Notes: generated by a model from the sequence alone, not told the origin. Counted from the first letter of the stretch, positions 8,196 through 16,419 are shown. The stretch is DNA of 32,585 nucleotides from Pseudoalteromonas lipolytica (GCF_900116435.1 NZ_FPAZ01000027.1:1-32585); one strand, 5' to 3'. Program-made: numbers and translations.

Positions 8196-11100
8196 TTAAT
8201 TTTCTTCCAACTCGATGTTGATACCCAGTGAGCGGATTTCTTTCAACAATACGTTGAACGATTCTGGCATACCTGGTTCCATCTTATGGTTACCATCTAC
8301 GATGTTCTTATACATCTTAGTACGACCGTTCACGTCATCCGATTTCACTGTTAGCATTTCTTGTAGTGTATATGCAGCACCGTAAGCTTCTAGTGCCCAC
8401 ACCTCCATCTCACCGAAACGCTGGCCACCGAACTGCGCTTTACCACCCAGCGGCTGCTGAGTAACAAGGCTGTAAGAACCAGTTGAACGCGCGTGCATCT
8501 TGTCATCAACCAAGTGGTTAAGTTTCAGCATGTACATGTAACCAACGGTTACTTGACGTTCAAACTGATCGCCAGTACGGCCATCATAAAGTGTAACTTG
8601 ACCGCTTCTTGGATAACCACCAAGCTCTAGTAAGTCTTTGATTTCGCTTTCACGAGCACCATCAAAGGCTGGAGTTGCGATCGGTAAACCACCTTTCAAG
8701 TTTTCAGCTAAGCGACGAACTTCATCATCAGAGAATGAGTCGATATCGACTTTCTGACGACAATCACCTAAATCGTAAACTTTCTTAACAAAGCTACGGA
8801 TTTCGTGCAGTTCACGCTGCTCTTTCATCATTTCTTCAATGCGCTCACCCACACCACGTGCAGCAAGACCCATGTGTGTTTCTAGGATCTGACCGATGTT
8901 CATACGTGATGGTACACCTAGCGGGTTCAGAACGATGTCTACCGTACGACCTTTGTCATCGTATGGCATATCTTCTACTGGTACGATAGTCGAGATAACA
9001 CCTTTGTTACCGTGACGACCCGCCATCTTATCACCCGGTTGGATACGACGTTTAACAGCTAGGTATACTTTAACAATTTTAAGTACGCCTGGTGCTAAGT
9101 CATCACCCTGAGTGATCTTACGACGTTTGTTTTCAAACTTCTTATCGTATTCAGCTTTAAGCTCATCGTACTGGGCAGCTAGTTGCTCAAGCTCTGATTG
9201 CTTGTCTTCTTGAGCAAGGCTTTGAGTAAGCAGCTTTTCAGCATTAAGTGATGCAATTGTGTCTGCGTTCAGACCAGCGTCAACAAGTAGCTTACGAGCA
9301 CGGTCTAATACACCGGCTTCTAAGATACGGAACTCTTCGTTGAAGTCTTTCTTCGCTTCGCGAAGCTGCATGTCTTCAACTTCTAACGCACGCTTATCTT
9401 TTTCAACACCGTCACGGGTGAAAACTTGTACGTCGATTACGGTACCTGTTACAGAGTTTGGTACACGTAAAGAGCTGTCTTTAACGTCTGACGCTTTCTC
9501 ACCGAAGATCGCACGTAGTAGCTTTTCTTCTGGTGTTAATTGCGTTTCGCCTTTCGGAGTCACTTTACCTACTAGGATATCGCCGCCTTTTACTTCAGCA
9601 CCGATATAAACAACGCCTGATTCATCAAGCTTGCCTAGTGCAGATTCACCTACGTTAGGGATATCTGCTGTGATCTCTTCAGGACCTAATTTAGTATCAC
9701 GTGCGATACATTGTAGTTCTTGAATGTGGATAGTCGTTAGACGATCTTCTTGAACTACGCGCTCTGATAGTAGGATTGAATCCTCGAAGTTATAACCATT
9801 CCATGGCATGAATGCCACGCGAAGGTTTTGACCTAGTGCTAAGTCACCTAAGTCAGTCGAAGGACCATCTGCTAACACATCGCCACGTGTAACCGGCTCA
9901 CCAACCATACACGTTGGTTTTTGGTTAATACATGTGTTTTGGTTTGAGCGTGTGTATTTAGTAAGGTTGTAGATATCGATGCCCGCTTCACCTGGAACGC
10001 GCTCATCTTCATTTACATTTACAACGATGCGGCTTGCATCGGCATACATTACTTCACCACCACGCTTAGCAACGATCGTTACACCAGAATCTTTTGCTAG
10101 TGTAAGCTCGATACCTGTACCTACCAGCGGCTTGTCCGCGATAAGTGTCGGTACTGCTTGACGTTGCATGTTTGAACCCATCAATGCACGGTTCGCATCA
10201 TCGTGTTCTAGGAACGGGATAAGCGCGGCCGCTACAGAGATCACCTGTTGTGGTGATACGTCCATATATTGTTGGTCCATTTTGCCCATAAAGGTTGATT
10301 CACCTTTGTGACGGCATGGAATTAGTTCATCAACAAACTCATTGTCATCGTTCAAGTTTGAGTTCGCCTGAGCGATTACAAACTGACCTTCTTCAATGGC
10401 TGATAGGTAATCAACTTCATCAGTTACAACACCGTTTACCACTTTACGGTAAGGTGTTTCTAAGAAACCATAGTCGTTTGTACGTGCGTACGTAGACAAT
10501 GAGTTAATTAGACCGATGTTTGGACCCTCAGGTGTTTCGATTGGACATACACGACCATAGTGGGTTACGTGAACGTCTCGCACCTCGAAGCCAGCACGTT
10601 CACGTGTTAAACCACCCGGGCCTAATGCAGAAATACGACGCTTATGCGTTACTTCTGAAAGCGGGTTATTTTGGTCCATGAACTGTGATAACTGAGACGA
10701 ACCGAAGAACTCTTTAACCGCTGCCGAAATTGGCTTAGCGTTAATAAGATCTTGTGGCATTACCGCATCAAGGTCACCTAAGCTTAAACGCTCACGTACT
10801 GCACGTTCTACACGTACTAGACCAACACGGAATTGATTCTCAGCCATTTCGCCAACGCTACGGATACGACGGTTGCCTAAGTGGTCGATATCATCAACAT
10901 CGCCAACACCGTTACGAATAGCGATAAGCACTTTCATAACAGCTACGATGTCTTCTTTCGATAATGTGCCAGGGCCTGTATCAGTGTCATAACCTACACG
11001 GCTATTGAACTTCATACGACCAACTGTTGATAAATCATAACGCTCTTCAGAGAAGAACAAGTTATCAAATAAGGCTTCAGCCGCGTCTTTCGTCGGTGGC

Positions 11101-12221
11101 TCGCCTGGGCGCATCATGCGATAAATTTCTACTAATGCTTCTAAACGGTTGCTTGTTGTGTCGATACGAAGGGTATCTGACATGTAGGCGCCGCTGTCAA
11201 CTTCATTGATATATAACGTATCAATCTTAGTGTGACCTGCTTTAACCAACTCAGCCATTAGCTCAAGTGATAGCTCGTCATTCGCGTTAGCGATGATCTC
11301 ACCCGTTGACTCATCAACGTAGTTTTTAGCTACAACACGACCAATGATGTACTCATGCGGTACTTCTAATTGGTTAATACCTTTTTTCTCGATGTTCTTG
11401 ATGTGACGCGCAGTAATACGACGACCCGCTTCAACAAGGACTTCACCGTCATCGCCTTTGATATCAAAAGCGGCAGTTTCACCACGTAAACGTGAAGGCA
11501 CAAGTTCCATAAGAACTTTACCGTCAGTTACTTCAAACGCAGTAGTATCGAAGAAGATATCTAAGATTTCTTCTGTAGAGAACTCTAGTGCACGTAAGAT
11601 AATTGACGCCGGTAATTTACGACGACGGTCAATACGTACATATAGGTTATCTTTTGCATCAAACTCGAAGTCTAACCATGAACCACGGTAAGGAATTACA
11701 CGCGCGTTATAAAGTACTTTACCTGACGAGTGAGTTTTACCGCGGTCGTTATCAAAGAATACACCAGGGCTACGGTGTAGCTGAGAAACGATAACACGCT
11801 CTGTACCATTGATTACAAAGGTACCGGTATCAGTCATGAGCGGAATTTCGCCCATGTAAACTTCTTGCTCTTTAATGTCTTTAACTGTGCCTGGTGCTTC
11901 TTTGTCCATCACCACAAGACGCAATTTTACGCGAAGTGGAGCAGAATAAGTCACACCGCGAATTTGACATTCTTTTACATCGAATACTGGCTCACCAATA
12001 CGATAACTTACGTATTGAAGCTCAGAATTTCCCGAGTAGCTTTTGATCGGAAACACAGAACGGAAAGCAGCTTCCAAACCGTGATCGCCATCAGCGTCAG
12101 GGACTAAGAATTTTTTAAACGATTCTAACTGCGTCGACAGTAAGAAAGGTATATCCAAAACTTGTGGACGTTTACCAAAATCCTTACGGATACGTTTCTT
12201 TTCAGAATAAGAGTAAGCCAT
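8196..12221 (-). CDS. rpoB: RNA polymerase beta subunit
   Basis: Beta forms the second half of the polymerase active cleft and the rifampicin pocket. At 1341 residues it is one short of the E. coli protein. It begins MAYSYSEKKRIRKDFGKRPQ. The rifampicin-pocket segment GSSQLSQFMDQNNPLSEVTH with THKRRISALGPGGL (about residues 505-540) appears wild type. The conserved GRHGNKGV and the C-terminal KMYKNIVDGNHKMEPGMPES are present. It lies 272 bases after rplL, behind an attenuator-like hairpin, in the rplJL-rpoBC operon. Confidence 0.98.
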   Translation of the reverse strand: MAYSYSEKKRIRKDFGKRPQVLDIPFLLSTQLESFKKFLVPDADGDHGLEAAFRSVFPIKSYSGNSELQYVSYRIGEPVFDVKECQIRGVTYSAPLRVKLRLVVMDKEAPGTVKDIKEQEVYMGEIPLMTDTGTFVINGTERVIVSQLHRSPGVFFDNDRGKTHSSGKVLYNARVIPYRGSWLDFEFDAKDNLYVRIDRRRKLPASIILRALEFSTEEILDIFFDTTAFEVTDGKVLMELVPSRLRGETAAFDIKGDDGEVLVEAGRRITARHIKNIEKKGINQLEVPHEYIIGRVVAKNYVDESTGEIIANANDELSLELMAELVKAGHTKIDTLYINEVDSGAYMSDTLRIDTTSNRLEALVEIYRMMRPGEPPTKDAAEALFDNLFFSEERYDLSTVGRMKFNSRVGYDTDTGPGTLSKEDIVAVMKVLIAIRNGVGDVDDIDHLGNRRIRSVGEMAENQFRVGLVRVERAVRERLSLGDLDAVMPQDLINAKPISAAVKEFFGSSQLSQFMDQNNPLSEVTHKRRISALGPGGLTRERAGFEVRDVHVTHYGRVCPIETPEGPNIGLINSLSTYARTNDYGFLETPYRKVVNGVVTDEVDYLSAIEEGQFVIAQANSNLNDDNEFVDELIPCRHKGESTFMGKMDQQYMDVSPQQVISVAAALIPFLEHDDANRALMGSNMQRQAVPTLIADKPLVGTGIELTLAKDSGVTIVAKRGGEVMYADASRIVVNVNEDERVPGEAGIDIYNLTKYTRSNQNTCINQKPTCMVGEPVTRGDVLADGPSTDLGDLALGQNLRVAFMPWNGYNFEDSILLSERVVQEDRLTTIHIQELQCIARDTKLGPEEITADIPNVGESALGKLDESGVVYIGAEVKGGDILVGKVTPKGETQLTPEEKLLRAIFGEKASDVKDSSLRVPNSVTGTVIDVQVFTRDGVEKDKRALEVEDMQLREAKKDFNEEFRILEAGVLDRARKLLVDAGLNADTIASLNAEKLLTQSLAQEDKQSELEQLAAQYDELKAEYDKKFENKRRKITQGDDLAPGVLKIVKVYLAVKRRIQPGDKMAGRHGNKGVISTIVPVEDMPYDDKGRTVDIVLNPLGVPSRMNIGQILETHMGLAARGVGERIEEMMKEQRELHEIRSFVKKVYDLGDCRQKVDIDSFSDDEVRRLAENLKGGLPIATPAFDGARESEIKDLLELGGYPRSGQVTLYDGRTGDQFERQVTVGYMYMLKLNHLVDDKMHARSTGSYSLVTQQPLGGKAQFGGQRFGEMEVWALEAYGAAYTLQEMLTVKSDDVNGRTKMYKNIVDGNHKMEPGMPESFNVLLKEIRSLGINIELEEN

Positions 12222-12493
12222 GGGGTTCCTCAGCTTGCTGATCTTTGACCCGACCTGTTCTTGTAAGAACAGACTTAACTGGCATCTATGCCAAGATGTA
12301 CAACATTAAATTGTTGTTCTAGTTCACTCTGCTACTTTCAACACCTTTACAGGTAACAACTTGAAAATAAAGAGAAAATTAGATTTTATTTGCACTATAG
12401 GAAAACATCGCTCCATAGCGCAAAAAGGCCGGTGATTAAATAATCACCAGCCCTTGCCTGATTACTCAGGCAGCGAACCTAGCGTAAGCTAGA
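12222..12493 (-). promoter_or_regulatory. rplL-rpoB intercistronic region (rpoB leader)
   Basis: This 272-base gap is rich in hairpins: CTAGC/GCTAG (12479-12492) and GCCTG/CAGGC (12456-12471) right after rplL, the U-tailed attenuator at 12422-12452, GGCAT/ATGCC (12281-12292), and CTGTTCTT/AAGAACAG (12255-12272) near the rpoB start. In E. coli this gap carries an attenuator and an RNase III site; a similar role is inferred here. A weak promoter-like pair (TTGCGC, 18 bases, TATAGT on the minus strand) follows the attenuator but is not convincing. Confidence 0.6.
12422..12452 (-). terminator. Attenuator-like terminator between rplL and rpoB
   Basis: On the minus strand GGC-GGTGATTA pairs with TAATCACC-GCC apart from one A/C mismatch, with a very small loop, and TTTTTG follows. 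The partial U-run suits partial termination, which in E. coli lowers rpoBC expression relative to the four-copy L7/L12 gene upstream. Confidence 0.75.
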
Positions 12494-12856
12494 TTACTTA
12501 ACCTCAACTTCAGCACCAGCTTCAGTAAGGTCTTTTGCAAGCGCTTCAGCTTCTTCTTTAGATACACCTTCTTTGATAGGTGCAGGAGCTGATTCAACAA
12601 GTGCTTTAGCTTCTTTAAGGCCAAGACCAGTTGCACCACGTACAGCTTTGATTGCAGCAACCTTGTTAGCGCCAGCGCCAGTAAGGATTACGTCAAACTC
12701 AGTCTTCTCTTCAGCAGCTTCAGCAGCTGGACCAGCAACAACAGCAGCTGCTGCAGTTACGCCGAATTTTTCTTCCATTGCTTCAACTAGAGCAACAACG
12801 TCCATTACTGACATTTCAGCAATAGCATCAAGGATTTGGTCTTTAGTTACAGACAT
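12494..12856 (-). CDS. rplL: 50S ribosomal protein L7/L12
   Basis: L7/L12 forms the flexible stalk that recruits and activates translation GTPases. At 120 residues it has the usual size. It begins MSVTKDQILDAIAEMSVMDV, then the Ala-rich hinge (AAAAVVAGPAAEAAEEK), then the C-terminal domain (EFDVILTGAGANKVAAIKAV, GLGLKEAKALVE). It follows rplJ by 81 bases. Strongly biased, ribosomal-type codon use fits very high expression. Confidence 0.98.
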   Translation of the reverse strand: MSVTKDQILDAIAEMSVMDVVALVEAMEEKFGVTAAAAVVAGPAAEAAEEKTEFDVILTGAGANKVAAIKAVRGATGLGLKEAKALVESAPAPIKEGVSKEEAEALAKDLTEAGAEVEVK

Positions 12857-12937
12857 TACAAATTTCCTAATTATTACGGACTAATTTTAGTCCAAAAAAA
12901 ATATTACACCGAAAGTGAACAAAAAAACAGCTTAAAA

Positions 12938-13432
12938 TTAAGCAGCTTGCTCAGCTTTCTGTACACGTACTGCTTCAATTGTTTTACACAATTTGCCAGC
13001 AGACGCTTCTTTCATAGCGCTCATTAAGCGTGCAACAGCTTCGTCGTAAGTAGGTAGAGTTGCTAGCATAGCTGCGTCTACTACGTTACCTTCAAATGCA
13101 GCGGTCTTAACTTCGAATTTCTCGTTCTTCTTCGCGAAATCTGAGAAGATACGCGCAGCAGCACCAGGGTGCTCTGAAGAGAAAGCGATTAAGCTTGGAC
13201 CAACAAATGAGTCAGAAAGGCACTCAAAATCTGTTCCTTCAACAGCACGTTTAGCTAAAGTGTTACGAACAACTTTCATCCATACACCAGCTGCACGAGC
13301 TTCTTTACGAAGGGCAGTGATAGCACCAACTGTTACACCACGAGAATCTGCAACAACTGCAGAAAGAGCACCAGTGGCTGCTTCGTTGACTTCAGCAACA
13401 ATTGCTTTTTTGCCTTGAAGATTTAAAGCCAT
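12938..13432 (-). CDS. rplJ: 50S ribosomal protein L10
   Basis: L10 anchors L7/L12 dimers to 23S rRNA and, with them, represses translation of its own mRNA. It has 164 residues, starting MALNLQGKKAIVAEVNEAAT, with the family segments SRGVTVGAITALRKEAR and MKVVRNTLAKRAVEGTDFEC. The ATG has a good AGGAG site 7-8 bases upstream. It is the first gene of the rplJL-rpoBC operon, behind a long structured leader. Confidence 0.98.
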   Translation of the reverse strand: MALNLQGKKAIVAEVNEAATGALSAVVADSRGVTVGAITALRKEARAAGVWMKVVRNTLAKRAVEGTDFECLSDSFVGPSLIAFSSEHPGAAARIFSDFAKKNEKFEVKTAAFEGNVVDAAMLATLPTYDEAVARLMSAMKEASAGKLCKTIEAVRVQKAEQAA

Positions 13433-13709
13433 GGGTGTTACTCCTGGTTTAATGGGTCGCCGATATTGGCTTCCCTGTTCTACTCTTCCCCATCAATGAT
13501 GGAGATGCTTTTTACGGCGAGAGCCAGAAGATTAGGAAAAATCTATCTGGGGATTCACACCGTCTACGTAGGTAAAAATATTAAGGCCGAAGCCGCCTAC
13601 GGTCTTGGACGGAAGCCCAATTTATCGTTTATACCCGAAGGCGTACGAAATTATGGACTTCAACCCGAATTCTTTACTTGTTTTGAAATTAACTTTCTCA
13701 ACAAAATGG
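13433..13709 (-). ncRNA. L10 autoregulatory mRNA leader of rplJL-rpoBC
   Basis: This leader of about 277 bases has no gene. On the minus strand, CGTAGG (13596-13601 complement) pairs with CCTACG (13567-13572) around an inner GGC-TTCG-GCC hairpin. Other stems include TTGG/CCAA near 13606-13622 and a TTCG-loop hairpin near 13640-13660. The phrase CCTACGTAGACGG and the long leader match what is known of gammaproteobacterial L10 leaders, where L10-L7/L12 binding hides the rplJ start. Structure is read by eye; the protein contact is inferred. Confidence 0.7.
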
Positions 13710-13715
13710 CGCAAA

Positions 13716-13744
13716 ATTATAGTTCAAATTTCGCGCCATGTAAA
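13716..13744 (-). promoter_or_regulatory. Predicted promoter of rplJL-rpoBC (PL10)
   Basis: On the minus strand TTTACA (13739-13744) is followed after exactly 17 bases by a perfect TATAAT (13716-13721). The expected start is near 13709, giving a leader of about 277 bases. A long dyad (13706-13739) spans the -10, the spacer and the predicted start. Confidence 0.8.
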
Positions 13745-13751
13745 CTCTTAA

Positions 13752-14456
13752 TTAAGCAACAGTTGTGCTTAGAGAGTTTTGGTCAACAGCAACACCTGCG
13801 CCCATTGTTGTAGAGATAGTTACTTTCTTCACGTAAGTACCTTTTGCTTGAGAAGGTTTAGCCTTCTTAAGCGCAACAATAAGAGCTTCAAGGTTTTGTT
13901 GAAGTTGCTCAGCAGTGAAATCAACCTTACCGATAGTAGTATGGATGATACCGTTCTTGTCGTTACGGTAACGAACTTGACCTGCTTTCGCGTTTTTAAC
14001 TGCTTCTGCAACGTTAGGTGTTACAGTACCAGTTTTAGGGTTTGGCATTAGACCACGTGGACCTAAGATTTGACCTAGTTGACCAACAACGCGCATAGCG
14101 TCTGGAGATGCAACAACAACGTCAAAGTTCATCTCGCCTTTCTTAACTAGATCAGCAAGATCTTCCATGCCCACTAATTCAGCACCGGCTTCTTTTGCAG
14201 CTTCTGCATTAGCGCCTTGAGTGAATACAGCAACACGAACGTCACGACCAGTACCGTTAGGTAGTACAGTTGCACCACGAACGTTTTGGTCAGATTTACG
14301 AGCATCGATACCAAGGTTAACAGCAACGTCAACACTTTCTACGAATTTAGCTGTCGCTAACTCTTTTAAAAGAGCAACTGCTTCGTTGATTTCGTAATCT
14401 TTAGTCGCATCCACTTTTTCGCGGATTGTACGCATACGTTTAGTTAATTTTGCCAT
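13752..14456 (-). CDS. rplA: 50S ribosomal protein L1
   Basis: L1 builds the mobile L1 stalk that escorts deacylated tRNA out, and represses its own operon when in excess. The 234-residue protein begins MAKLTKRMRTIREKVDATKD and carries the family signature MPNPKTGTVTPNVAEAVKN near its middle. It sits only 4 bases after the rplK stop, so translation is probably coupled. Regulation is probably by L1 binding to the rplK leader (see 14890-15020). Confidence 0.98.
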   Translation of the reverse strand: MAKLTKRMRTIREKVDATKDYEINEAVALLKELATAKFVESVDVAVNLGIDARKSDQNVRGATVLPNGTGRDVRVAVFTQGANAEAAKEAGAELVGMEDLADLVKKGEMNFDVVVASPDAMRVVGQLGQILGPRGLMPNPKTGTVTPNVAEAVKNAKAGQVRYRNDKNGIIHTTIGKVDFTAEQLQQNLEALIVALKKAKPSQAKGTYVKKVTISTTMGAGVAVDQNSLSTTVA

Positions 14457-14460
14457 TATC

Positions 14461-14889
14461 TTAGTCCTCTACGTTCAAGCCCATCGCACGCGCAGAACCT
14501 GCGATAGTGCGAACTGCAGCATCCATATCAGCTGCTGTAAGGTCAGGTCGTTTTGTCTCAACGATTTCTTCAAGTTGAGCACGAGTTACTGTACCCACTT
14601 TTTCAGTGTTAGGACGGCCAGAGCCTGATTTGATACCTGCAGCTTTCTTAAGTAAGTAAGCAGCCGGTGGCGTTTTCATTTCGAACGTGAAAGAACGGTC
14701 GCCGTAAACAGAGATCACTACAGGAACTGGAGCGCCTTTTTCGATAGATTCTGTACGTGCGTTGAACGCTTTACAGAATTCCATGATGTTTACACCGTGC
14801 TGACCTAGTGCTGGACCTACTGGAGGACTAGGATTAGCCATACCAGCGGCAACTTGTAGCTTGATAATAGCTTCAACTTTTTTAGCCAT
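14461..14889 (-). CDS. rplK: 50S ribosomal protein L11
   Basis: L11 binds the GTPase-associated centre of 23S rRNA and is needed for RelA-dependent stringent signalling. At 142 residues it is standard. It begins MAKKVEAIIKLQVAAGMANP; the proline-rich NPSPPVGPALGQHGVNIMEF segment and the C-terminal RNA-binding domain (TVTRAQLEEIVETKRPDL, IAGSARAMGLNV) are present. It is the first gene of the rplKA unit, with a promoter threaded through the nusG terminator upstream. Confidence 0.98.
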   Translation of the reverse strand: MAKKVEAIIKLQVAAGMANPSPPVGPALGQHGVNIMEFCKAFNARTESIEKGAPVPVVISVYGDRSFTFEMKTPPAAYLLKKAAGIKSGSGRPNTEKVGTVTRAQLEEIVETKRPDLTAADMDAAVRTIAGSARAMGLNVED

Positions 14890-15020
14890 AATAAATACCT
14901 CATTTGGTGGGTCATAGCCTTGTGCGCGCGAGGACGCGTACTCTAACGGCTTCCCAGTTTAAAAATTGGTTCTCACTTTATGTGATAAAACAAGTTACTA
15001 CTTGCCCTAACACAAAAAGG
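14890..15020 (-). promoter_or_regulatory. rplKA leader with probable L1-binding motif
   Basis: On the minus strand TGGG-A-AGCC (14948-14956) can pair with GGCT-ATGA-CCCA (14908-14919), leaving a single A opposite ATGA. An asymmetric loop of this kind, closed by two short stems, is the hallmark of L1 sites in 23S rRNA and L1-operon mRNA. The helix is capped by an inner CGCG/CGCG stem near 14926-14941. It ends about 20 bases before the rplK ATG, so L1 binding could block initiation. The complementarity is seen; L1 binding is inferred. Confidence 0.65.
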
Positions 15021-15052
15021 CCGCTGATTATAAGTTAATCAACGGCCTTTTT
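15014..15052 (-). terminator. Intrinsic terminator after nusG
   Basis: AAAAAGGCCG (15014-15023) and CGGCCTTTTT (15043-15052) pair perfectly, and TGATTA/TAATCA extends the stem inward past one mismatch. The A-run and T-run make it terminator-like on either strand. On the minus strand it lies about 50 bases after the nusG stop and would end the tRNA-Trp-secE-nusG transcript. Confidence 0.85.
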
Positions 15053-15055
15053 CAA
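15027..15055 (-). promoter_or_regulatory. Predicted promoter of rplKA (PL11), inside the nusG terminator
   Basis: On the minus strand TTGAAA (15050-15055) is followed after exactly 17 bases by a perfect TATAAT (15027-15032). The -35 overlaps the 5' arm and the -10 overlaps the loop side of the 3' arm of the terminator hairpin. The expected start is near 15020, inside the 3' arm. Confidence 0.75.
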
Positions 15056-15103
15056 GCATATTGCCAAAATATTAAACGATTTTGGCTGCTTTAATTTTTT
15101 ATC

Positions 15104-15661
15104 TTACTTGTCTTGTTCAACTTGACCAAATTCAAGCTCAACTGGCGTAGAACGACCAAAGATAAGTACCGATACTTTTACGCGGCTCTTTTCGTAATCC
15201 ACTTCTTCAACAACACCGCTGAAGTCAGCAAATGGACCATCGATAACACGAACAACTTCGCCTGGCTCAAATAATGTAGCTGGCTTAGGTGCTTCAGAGT
15301 TCTCTTGAAGACGGTTTAAGATGCGATCTGCTTCTTTTTGGCTGATTGGCGCTGGACGATCTGACGTACCACCAATAAAGCCCATTACACGTGCAGTGCT
15401 GTTTACTAAGTGCCAGCTTGCATCGTTCATGTCCATTTGTACAAGTACATAACCTGGGAAGAATTTACGCTCAGATTTACGCTTTTGACCTGCGCGCATC
15501 TCAACAACTTCTTCCGTTGGTACTAATACTTCACCAAAACTATCTTCCAAACCTTCAATCTTGATATGCTCAAGAATAGTTTGTGCAACACGCTTCTCAT
15601 AACCTGAGAAAGCTTGTACTACGTACCAACGTAGTTTCTTTTCGTTCTTCTCATCCGACAT
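15104..15661 (-). CDS. nusG: Transcription termination/antitermination factor NusG
   Basis: NusG binds the RNA polymerase clamp, raises processivity, and links to Rho or ribosomal S10. The product has 185 residues. The N-terminal NGN domain reads RWYVVQAFSGYEKRVAQTI and FFPGYVLVQMDM; the C-terminal KOW domain starts PGEVVRVIDGPFADFSGVVE near residue 130. It starts 4 bases after the secE stop, so the two genes are co-transcribed and probably co-translated, as in E. coli. Confidence 0.98.
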   Translation of the reverse strand: MSDEKNEKKLRWYVVQAFSGYEKRVAQTILEHIKIEGLEDSFGEVLVPTEEVVEMRAGQKRKSERKFFPGYVLVQMDMNDASWHLVNSTARVMGFIGGTSDRPAPISQKEADRILNRLQENSEAPKPATLFEPGEVVRVIDGPFADFSGVVEEVDYEKSRVKVSVLIFGRSTPVELEFGQVEQDK

Positions 15662-15665
15662 GGGA

Positions 15666-16043
15666 TTAGATCTCCAATCCAGTTAAAAAGCCTACGGCGC
15701 GGAATAAAATGCCATCTAATCCCCAAAGGATAAGTGCCATAATCACAGTTGCAACCATTACAATTAATGTCGTATGGGTTGTTTCTTGGCGTGTTGGCCA
15801 CACAACTTTACGTACTTCGATACGTGCTTCTTTAGCAAATGCTAAAAATGTACGACCTTTTTCTGTTAGTGAGGCAATGCCTAAACCCGCTGCAACAGCG
15901 ACCACTACACCAATAGCACGCAACAATACAGACTGATCTGCATACATGTGATTACCAACTACTGCGCCTGCAAGTAGCGCAATCGCTACAATCCACTTAA
16001 CTGAATCCATCGCACTTGATGGTGTTTCTACATTCGTGCTCAT
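15666..16043 (-). CDS. secE: Preprotein translocase subunit SecE
   Basis: SecE is the small clamp subunit of the inner-membrane SecYEG channel. The 125-residue protein has the three-helix layout of the enterobacterial form. Two hydrophobic N-terminal segments (about residues 14-32 and 38-56) are followed by the conserved cytoplasmic amphipathic part KEARIEVRKVVWPTRQETTH and the essential third membrane helix (LIVMVATVIMALILWGLDGI). It lies between tRNA-Trp and nusG on one transcript. Confidence 0.97.
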   Translation of the reverse strand: MSTNVETPSSAMDSVKWIVAIALLAGAVVGNHMYADQSVLLRAIGVVVAVAAGLGIASLTEKGRTFLAFAKEARIEVRKVVWPTRQETTHTTLIVMVATVIMALILWGLDGILFRAVGFLTGLEI

Positions 16044-16072
16044 AATATTATTACCTTAACTACAGACACAAC

Positions 16073-16094
16073 AACCCTGCGCGAAGGCAGGGTT
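16073..16094 (-). repeat. Hairpin between tRNA-Trp and secE
   Basis: AACCCTGC/GCAGGGTT forms a perfect 8-pair stem with a 6-base loop, about 30 bases before the secE start. No U-run follows, so read-through to secE is expected. It may mark a processing site between the tRNA and the mRNA. Confidence 0.5.
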
Positions 16095-16175
16095 AATCCA
16101 TTAAAATCTAAACTTAAAAACAGACTTATTTAAACCGATTTTTAATTTCAGACTCCACACTTATTGTGTAAAAAG

Positions 16176-16252
16176 TGGCAGGGGCGGAGAGATTCGAACT
16201 CCCAACCGTCGGTTTTGGAGACCGCTGTTCTACCAATTGGAACTACGCCCCT
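16176..16252 (-). tRNA. tRNA-Trp (anticodon CCA)
   Basis: On the minus strand the acceptor arm AGGGGCG pairs with CGCCCCT, followed by G and an encoded CCA tail. The anticodon stem-loop CGGT-CTCCAAA-ACCG gives anticodon CCA. The T arm contains GGGAGTTCGAATCTC and the D arm GTTC...GAAC. The sequence is very close to E. coli tRNA-Trp. It lies directly upstream of secE, sharing its transcript; all acceptor pairs are Watson-Crick, so it should be functional. Confidence 0.97.
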
Positions 16253-16267
16253 GCAAAGTGGATGCCT

Positions 16268-16295
16268 ATTATACTTACGCAATTCATTAACACAA
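16268..16295 (-). promoter_or_regulatory. Predicted promoter of tRNA-Trp-secE-nusG
   Basis: On the minus strand a perfect TATAAT (16268-16273) lies about 15 bases before the tRNA 5' end, with a weak TTGTGT (16290-16295) 16 bases upstream as -35. The short leader suits a tRNA promoter. Confidence 0.65.
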
Positions 16296-16340
16296 GAGTA
16301 AAAGATACCCAGAAGTTAAAATCTCACCTGTTAGTATAAA

Positions 16341-16360
16341 AATCAATATTAACATTGATT
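16341..16360. repeat. Dyad upstream of the hybrid sensor gene
   Basis: AATCAAT and ATTGATT are separated by 6 bases, giving a 20-base A+T-rich dyad about 60 bases before the sensor start codon. It could be a protein-binding site, but A+T-rich dyads of this size also arise by chance. Confidence 0.35.
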
Positions 16361-16419
16361 AAAAAGCAGTTTACTATCAGCCTAATAAAGGAACAAAAAC
16401 ACCAACAAGATGGATCTCT

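Noticed and set aside
8196..12221. Rifampicin-resistance changes in RpoB
   Set aside because: The pocket segment matches the sensitive consensus at the common sites I could read.
12573..12884. 103-codon plus-strand frame opposite rplL
   Set aside because: Alanine/threonine-rich peptide is the mirror of the rplL Ala-rich hinge; no independent support.
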